This document shows positions 5,159-8,866 of a DNA stretch of 8,866 nucleotides, in pieces. Position numbers and translations under genes: made by a program. Every line of letters starts with the position of its first letter. Within the stretch, counting starts at the first letter, position 1. Source of the DNA: TH5896 sp049578985 (GTDB lineage Archaea > Thermoproteota > Nitrososphaeria > Nitrososphaerales > Nitrososphaeraceae); contig JBAUMZ010000065.1 in assembly GCA_049578985.1 (NCBI GenBank), positions 1 through 8,866 of the forward strand, in the 5' to 3' direction. The notes below the pieces were generated by a model that ran no database searches, had not been told where the DNA came from, and saw nothing but the letters and a program-made list of their open reading frames with translations.

Positions 5159-5555
5159 AAAAGGCTAAAGAGATTGACTCCTGCTTTCCACAGATTGAGG
5201 ACTAACTTTTCCTTCTAGCAATCTCCCGTAAGTGAGACTATACCGACCTCCGCCGTGTCGATTGCGACCAGTTAGAGAGGAGCTGGCACTATAATTACTA
5301 ATAGGGACAGCGTGTACGGCTAAAAGGGGTTTCCACAATTTGTGTGACAAGTATGACGGTGTGACAGATCTTTCTTACTGCAACAGAAGTTATTTTTTTT
5401 TGATATCGTAAATTTCACGATTACTTCCTATGATGAGTCTGTTTAAGGAGGCTGCTCAGGAGTTTAAGAAATGACTGAACATCTCAAGATGTCGTTTGAG
5501 GAGTTCAAGGTATACATAGACCATCTCTGAAGATATGTACGACAAGAAAAATAGT
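5159..5555. other. Mostly empty region with two tiny overlapping ORFs
   Basis: No standard gene. Two micro-ORFs at the right, 5430-5474 (MMSLFKEAAQEFKK) and 5471-5530 (MTEHLKMSFEEFKVYIDHL), overlap by ATGA and both have protein-like amphipathic sequence, but neither has a clear ribosome site or promoter. They may be fragments of one former gene. A T9 run is at 5393-5401. Confidence 0.3.
5393..5401 (+). terminator. T9 run, possible terminator
   Basis: Nine T in a row. It could end rightward transcription of the 4596-5158 pair, but it lies ~235 bases downstream, so the link is uncertain. Confidence 0.3.
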
Positions 5556-6647
5556 TCAGAGACCTTTTGCTCTGTGATTGTCTATTAGTGAAAAGGATTT
5601 TCCAAATAAGGATGTCAGGTTATCTTTAGACAGAAAGTCGTGAGGAAATCCTAACTGAATCTTTGTTTTGTCGTCTAACCTTTTCAACTGATCTGGTATT
5701 AATTCAAAATCTAGACAACCTAGATTGTCAGTTATTTGAGCTTCAGTTTTAGCTCCTATAATAGGTATTATAACTCCTTTATTTTGTTTATTTTGCTGCC
5801 TTATCCAATTCAATGCGACTTGTGATGGAGTTCTATCTATTTCTCGTGCTATTTCCTGGACCTCCTTTGCTATTGAAGTGTTTCTTTCATTTAAAAAAAT
5901 AGCCGTCATTGGATTTCCAACAATGTCTAACCTATTTTGTTGTTTGCCTTTGTCACCATTACTAACAGCTTGTTTGTTATACTTTCCTGAAAGAACTCCT
6001 GCGCCTAAAGGAGACCATGCCGTTACACCGATATCCAAGGCATGCGCCATAGGCAATAATTCTCTTTCAGGTGTCCTTTCAATAAGACTATACATTATCT
6101 GAATCCCTATAAATGGCGACCAACTTCGTAGATCTGCTATACTGTTTGCTTGTGAAACAACCCAAGCAGGAGTATCAGATATACCTACATAAAGGATTTT
6201 TCCAGATCTTATCAAATCGTCTAATGCTCTCATAACTTCCTCAATAGGAGTCATAGGATCCCATATATGGATCCACAATAGATCGATGTATGATGTGTTT
6301 AACCGTTTAAGACTTGCATCAACAGATTGAACTAGATTCTTACGGTGGCTTCCAGATGCATTGGGATCATCAGGATCTGTTGATATGGTGTACTTTGTAG
6401 CTAGAACAAATTTCTTTCGATCAGGTGCAATAAATTCACCAACATACTTTTCACTAGTTCCATTTTGATATATATTTGCAGTATCAATAAAATTGCCTCC
6501 TGCATCCACAAAAGAGTCAAATATTTTCTTGGCACTTTCTTTGGGAGCTCCAGCTAACATAGAACCCCAATCTTGTCCGAATGTCATTGCTCCTAGACAC
6601 AGCTCAGATACTCGTAATCCACTTTTTCCGAAGAGTTTGTATCTCAT
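5556..6647 (-). CDS. Aldo/keto reductase
   Basis: A complete 363-residue aldo/keto reductase, a TIM-barrel oxidoreductase that reduces aldehydes and ketones with NADPH in the cytosol. The opening RYKLFGKSGLRVSELCLG (2-19) and TFG are family hallmarks. The catalytic tetrad is visible: D55 and Y60 in FIDTANIYQNG, K85 in LATKYT, H127 in LLWIHIWD. The middle has YVGISDTPAW (153-162) and GIQIMYSLIERTPERELLP (181-199), then WSPLGAGVLSGKY (211-223). The cofactor-phosphate segment is IPIIGAKTEAQITDNLG (294-310). Length is slightly above the usual 310-350 for this branch. Start ATG at 6647; a second in-frame start is not needed. The gene is divergent from the SnoaL-like gene with ~140 bases between, so they may share control. 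Natural substrate cannot be told. It is the largest intact gene here and shows no damage. Confidence 0.93.
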   Translation of the reverse strand: MRYKLFGKSGLRVSELCLGAMTFGQDWGSMLAGAPKESAKKIFDSFVDAGGNFIDTANIYQNGTSEKYVGEFIAPDRKKFVLATKYTISTDPDDPNASGSHRKNLVQSVDASLKRLNTSYIDLLWIHIWDPMTPIEEVMRALDDLIRSGKILYVGISDTPAWVVSQANSIADLRSWSPFIGIQIMYSLIERTPERELLPMAHALDIGVTAWSPLGAGVLSGKYNKQAVSNGDKGKQQNRLDIVGNPMTAIFLNERNTSIAKEVQEIAREIDRTPSQVALNWIRQQNKQNKGVIIPIIGAKTEAQITDNLGCLDFELIPDQLKRLDDKTKIQLGFPHDFLSKDNLTSLFGKSFSLIDNHRAKGL

Positions 6648-6763
6648 AACTATTTAGAAACCTCTTCTTTCTTATTTTCTTTCTTTTACTAAAGCCCTCT
6701 AGTCCACGGGGGTTTCTCCTCTCGACGGCTGGAAGTAACTTAACCAACTTAAACTTGAGGAAC

Positions 6764-6771
6764 TTTATATA
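6764..6771 (+). promoter_or_regulatory. Strong TATA box, leaderless promoter of SnoaL-like gene
   Basis: tttatata centred ~27 bases before the ATG at 6795, the standard archaeal distance from TATA to transcription start. The message would start at or a few bases before the ATG. This favours 6795 over the in-frame TTG at 6786. Confidence 0.65.
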
Positions 6772-6794
6772 TAGAAGAGCAAATTTTGAGAATA

Positions 6795-7211
6795 ATGGAC
6801 TCATCATATACGTCAAAACAAGAAGAAGAAAATAAAGCTCTTGCTCTTCGCTATCACGATGACATATTTCAGAAAGGTAGACTAGAAGTAGCAGACGAGA
6901 TTCTATCGCCTGATTTTGTTATACATAATCCAGTTCTACCGGAAGTACTACGGAATGGTCCTGAAGGAGCAAAGAAATATGCATCTGCAATTATAACAGC
7001 AGTACCAAATCGTAAACTTGAACACAATGATATACTTACAGAAGGAGACAAGGTAATGATTAGGTGGACGAATAGTGGAACGAATACGGGACCATTATTC
7101 GGAAATCCCCCTACAGGTAATGCATATATTGCAACAGGTTTCGATCTCTTCCGCATTTCAAATGGTAAAATCAAGGAACTTTGGCAGCAATACAATTTTG
7201 CTGATTGGTGA
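6795..7211 (+). CDS. SnoaL-like / ester-cyclase family protein
   Basis: A 138-residue protein of the SnoaL-like (NTF2-fold) family, which includes polyketide cyclases and many uncharacterised ester cyclases. Typical features in order: an N-terminal helix with ENKALALRYHDDIFQKG; DEILSPDFVIHNPVLP, where the His in VIHNP lines the family's pocket; GPEGAKKYASAII; a strand GDKVMIRWTNSGTNTGPLF; the family loop GNPPTGNAYIATGFDLFRI; and a last strand GKIKELWQQYNFADW. Length fits the family (~130-150). Start chosen at ATG 6795 because of the TATA spacing; TTG 6786 would add three residues. It lies between the divergent aldo/keto reductase and a broken MDR oxidoreductase, suggesting modification or clearance of small organic molecules, but the reaction is unknown and many NTF2-fold members are not enzymes. 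Confidence 0.85.
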   Translation: MDSSYTSKQEEENKALALRYHDDIFQKGRLEVADEILSPDFVIHNPVLPEVLRNGPEGAKKYASAIITAVPNRKLEHNDILTEGDKVMIRWTNSGTNTGPLFGNPPTGNAYIATGFDLFRISNGKIKELWQQYNFADW

Positions 7212-7238
7212 TTTGCGAGACTGCTACAGATACATCTT

Positions 7239-7246
7239 CTTTAATA
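7239..7246 (+). promoter_or_regulatory. TATA-like box before the MDR fragment
   Basis: ctttaata is centred ~30 bases before the ATG at 7273, fitting a leaderless message for the truncated oxidoreductase, so this gene piece may still be transcribed separately from the SnoaL-like gene. Confidence 0.4.
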
Positions 7247-7272
7247 CTAAGTAAGAAGAAAAATAATAATAC

Positions 7273-7506
7273 ATGAGAGCAGCTATATTTGAAAAGCAAG
7301 GTCTAGATAATTTATTCGTAAAAGATGACGTACAACAACCAACGATAACAGATTACGATGTATTAATAAAAGTAAAGGCTGCAGGTGTAAATCCTATAGA
7401 CTATTTTACAGTATCTAATATGCCAGGAATTAAACCATTACCACATAACCTTTCCGATAATACTTGCAATAAAACCACCAGCCTTTTCTATGGATATAAT
7501 TGCTGA
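7273..7506 (+). pseudogene. 5' fragment of a quinone oxidoreductase-type (MDR) dehydrogenase
   Basis: Residues 1-58 are the start of a medium-chain dehydrogenase/reductase of the quinone oxidoreductase branch. They include MRAAIFEKQGLDNLFVKD, then YDVLIKVKAAGVNPIDYF (28-45), where VNPxD is the branch signature, and PGIKPLPH (51-58). The family should continue into a PG-x-[DE]-x-x-G motif and then the Rossmann NAD(P)H domain, for ~310-340 residues. Here the frame turns into unrelated sequence after H58 and stops at 77. Shifting by +1 at ~7448 opens 36 codons to a TAG at 7553-7555 but gives no MDR motif, so this is a deletion of the rest rather than one frameshift. The promoter appears kept. 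It was probably an NADPH-dependent reductase beside the other redox genes; it cannot be functional as it stands. Confidence 0.7.
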
Positions 7507-7866
7507 GGTAGATTATGAAGACACGCCGGGAGGAATTCTTTGGGTTCAGAGGTAGTCGGATGAAAATTATATCGAGCCCATTGTTCAAATATGCAATTAA
7601 GAGTTGCCTCAGTTGTTGGTTTCTTCCTAGCGGTCGTCTAGGCTGACCTTTCTTGAACTTACCGCAATCGACCCAGTCTTTAGCGTAGGTACTTGACGAG
7701 CAAATTTGTTTTCATGGTCACCTTAGGGACAGTCGTATCTAGTTCAGTTCTGCATAATATAAATCGGATTGTGACGTACTGAGTGTTACTGCGCACAAGA
7801 ATTATCGCAGAGGGTCTACATACGGAAGAGTCGTGCACATCAGAAAAAAATTGAGGTTCCCTAACC
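7507..7866. other. Gene-poor region with a weak minus-strand coding remnant
   Basis: No firm gene. On the minus strand a frame without a usable start is open from ~7711 to 7428. Its first half reads YAKDWVDCGKFKKGQPRRPL followed by GRNQQLRQLLIAYLNNGLDI, which is basic and natural-looking, perhaps a DNA-binding tail. Two other minus frames across 7690-7760 also contain protein-like stretches (TVPKVTMKTNLLVKYL; FARQVPTLKTGSIAVSSRK), as if one gene were broken by frameshifts. I cannot name a family. The rest looks non-coding. Confidence 0.25.
7844..7850 (-). terminator. T7 terminator of the 99-residue gene
   Basis: On the minus strand a run of seven T starts ~17 bases after the stop codon at 7867, a typical archaeal oligo-T terminator. 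Confidence 0.5.
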
Positions 7867-8166
7867 TTACATTTTTGAAATTGCCTTCTTCAAATCATCC
7901 AAATTCATTGCAGGATGGATCTCTACATTGGCTTCGTATTCCTGAAACAACGGCTCGCAGACCGCAGGTATCATATCTGGACTTGATAGATCCAAAACAA
8001 ACAACATGTTTCTCATTCCGTTCAGTGCAGCAAAATATGCGGCCTCGCAATTGAATTTCTTGGTATAGTCCTCGACGGTCTTCAAAAAATTGGGATCTTT
8101 GACCATTTTGTTGCCTGCGGATGCTGGAATTGTTGCCCTTACTAATACTCTCATTTGATTCTCCAT
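7867..8166 (-). CDS. Conserved small alpha/beta protein of unknown function, 99 residues
   Basis: A complete compact protein. The beginning MRVLVRATIPASAGNKMVKD is strand-then-helix; FLKTVEDYTKKFNCEAAYF follows, then a glycine turn and a strand MRNMLFVLDL, then SSPDMIPAVCEPLFQEYEANVEIHPAMNLDDLKKAI. This strand-helix-strand, strand-helix-strand order is that of dimeric ferredoxin-like alpha/beta barrels, and I recall similar proteins in Nitrososphaeria and bacteria annotated only as hypothetical (DUF3303-like). No catalytic residues can be named. Start: ATG 8166 (MENQ) or the in-frame ATG 8154 (MRVLV), which begins exactly at the first strand. A TATA-like box (ataaataa, plus-strand 8184-8191) is ~21 bases from the first and ~33 from the second, so neither is decided. 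A T7 run follows the stop. Confidence 0.8.
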   Translation of the reverse strand: MENQMRVLVRATIPASAGNKMVKDPNFLKTVEDYTKKFNCEAAYFAALNGMRNMLFVLDLSSPDMIPAVCEPLFQEYEANVEIHPAMNLDDLKKAISKM

Positions 8167-8183
8167 GTTGGGAGGTAGGTCAC

Positions 8184-8191
8184 ATAAATAA
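8184..8191 (-). promoter_or_regulatory. TATA-like box for the 99-residue gene
   Basis: Minus-strand ttatttat upstream of the two candidate ATGs (8166 and 8154). The spacing leaves the exact start open. Confidence 0.35.
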
Positions 8192-8519
8192 GGTTTGATA
8201 GTCTAAGTTAACTTTATGAAACAAAAAAATTGAGGGTTTAGGAATTAGTTACCATTATTGTTGCCGACGTGATCTTCCGGCCAGATTGCTCCAGTGGATT
8301 ATTCGCGCATCAGAATCCTTTACCATTCTATGTCTGGTATTTTTTGTATCTTACCAAATTTGGGTGTTAAGTTTGAAGTAAAGCATGAAGCAGAATCTAT
8401 TGTATATCATTCTCCTGTTTTATAACATGCCAGTTACCGGTTTAATAGTGTTAAAAATAAAATTTTGTAGAATAAATATGTGATTTGAGTTGCAATCATA
8501 TGTTCCCTAGTGCAGATAA
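8192..8519. other. Intergenic region between divergent genes
   Basis: No gene found on either strand. It contains A/T runs, one copy (8223-8235) of a 13-base string also present at 7844-7856, and the AT-rich stretch 8450-8480. No other structure was recognised. Confidence 0.4.
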
Positions 8520-8527
8520 CCTATATC
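8520..8527 (+). promoter_or_regulatory. TATA-like box of the collagen-like gene
   Basis: cctatatc is centred ~29 bases before the ATG at 8553, consistent with a leaderless archaeal transcript. Confidence 0.4.
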
Positions 8528-8552
8528 GTCATATCTGCCGTACTAAAAAAAT

Positions 8553-8866
8553 ATGAACTGGAAAGAGATGCACTTTAAACTCTCATGTACTTCAGCAATC
8601 ATGATAATGCTTGTTGCGGTATCAACTTTTCAATTATCTACTATGGTACTATCTAACGTCGATAGCGTGGTTTATGCCTATTCTAGTAATAGTCAGGCAC
8701 AGTCTCGAGCTAATGATTGTGGGATTGACGAGACCTCCGGGATTAACTGTGCTAACAATGGTCCACAGAATGTGGGAGATGGCACAGCAACCGCGTTGAC
8801 ACCGTTGCAAATATCTATCCCCGTAAATGAGGGACCACCTGGACCTCCAGGACCTAAGGGTGATAC
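8553..8866 (+). CDS. Secreted collagen-like protein, N-terminal part (runs off the window)
   Basis: An open frame of 104 complete codons that continues past the right edge. After a basic start MNWKEMHFKL there is a hydrophobic segment (~11-34, including SAIMIMLVAVSTF) that is a signal peptide or anchor; cleavage near VVYA-YS (~42) is likely. The exported part begins SSNSQAQSRANDCG, has C56 and C66 (a possible disulfide), then GINCANNGPQNVGDG (63-77) and ALTPLQISIP. From residue 94 it enters Gly-X-Y repeats, GPPGPPGPKGD, the collagen triple-helix pattern. Bacterial collagen-like surface proteins form trimeric stalks; the same is inferred here, although archaea lack classical proline hydroxylation. 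The Cys-Asn-Gln-Gly-Asp block matches the broken gene tail at 3111-3278. Total length and C-terminal domain are not visible. Confidence 0.75.
   Translation, partial: MNWKEMHFKLSCTSAIMIMLVAVSTFQLSTMVLSNVDSVVYAYSSNSQAQSRANDCGIDETSGINCANNGPQNVGDGTATALTPLQISIPVNEGPPGPPGPKGD

Noticed and set aside
5165..5350. 61-codon minus-strand frame in the empty region
   Set aside because: Ser/Arg/Gly-rich random-looking sequence without start signals or recognisable motif.
6690..6735. GC-richer patch between the divergent AKR and SnoaL-like genes, considered as a tRNA remnant
   Set aside because: No cloverleaf pairing or T-loop sequence could be found.
7844..8235. 13-base direct repeat (A7 then ttgagg) on both sides of the 99-residue gene
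   Set aside because: More than half is an A-run; the left copy is explained as the gene's terminator, and there is no sign of an inserted element.
3344..8485. Identical 14-mer taaatatgtgattt near 3345 and near 8473
   Set aside because: AT-rich 14-mers can recur by chance in a window of this size and the flanks do not match.
8611..8799. 62-codon plus-strand frame inside the collagen-like gene
   Set aside because: It is an out-of-frame shadow of the collagen-like reading frame, which has a signal segment and Gly-X-Y repeats.

Overview
The window most resembles accessory chromosome of an AT-rich ammonia-oxidising archaeon (Nitrososphaeria, perhaps Nitrosocosmicus-like). The reasons are archaeal TATA boxes placed so that mRNAs would begin at or just before the ATG, T-run terminators, many very small zinc-binding proteins, and secreted proteins with a signal segment followed by Cys/Asn/Gly-rich or collagen-like sequence. 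The assignment is inference from gene style; there is no rRNA or marker gene.

Layout. 1-1307: a possible membrane-protein remnant (minus strand), then a class I SAM methyltransferase that keeps only the N-terminal half of its fold. 1308-1808 (minus): an unrecognised 166-residue protein with a TTG start and a strong Shine-Dalgarno. 1809-2890: mostly non-coding, but holding two good small zinc-ribbon genes, 2161-2322 (+) and 2702-2839 (-). 2900-4400: a gene graveyard containing a minus-strand fragment, the tail of a secreted protein, a minus-strand phage-integrase-repeat gene (3407-3850) interrupted by an in-frame TAA, and an AAA+ ATPase piece without Walker A. 4444-5158: a possible 35-residue ORF followed by a membrane-anchored or secreted protein and a small helical protein, probably co-transcribed. 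5159-5555: nearly empty.

5556-7506 is a small redox and detoxification-like neighbourhood: a complete aldo/keto reductase (-), a divergent SnoaL-like protein (+) with a clear leaderless promoter, and the first ~58 residues of a quinone oxidoreductase-type (MDR) gene that then breaks off. 7507-7866 is mostly non-coding and may contain a weak coding remnant. 7867-8166 (-) is a complete small conserved protein. 8553 to the right edge is the start of a secreted collagen-like protein that runs out of the window.

I see no complete mobile element, CRISPR array, tRNA, rRNA or recognisable defence system. The most interesting points are the nonsense-interrupted integrase-repeat gene, the gap-free motif shared by the collagen-like protein and the tail fragment at 3111-3278, the two small zinc ribbons, and the density of truncated genes beside intact ones.
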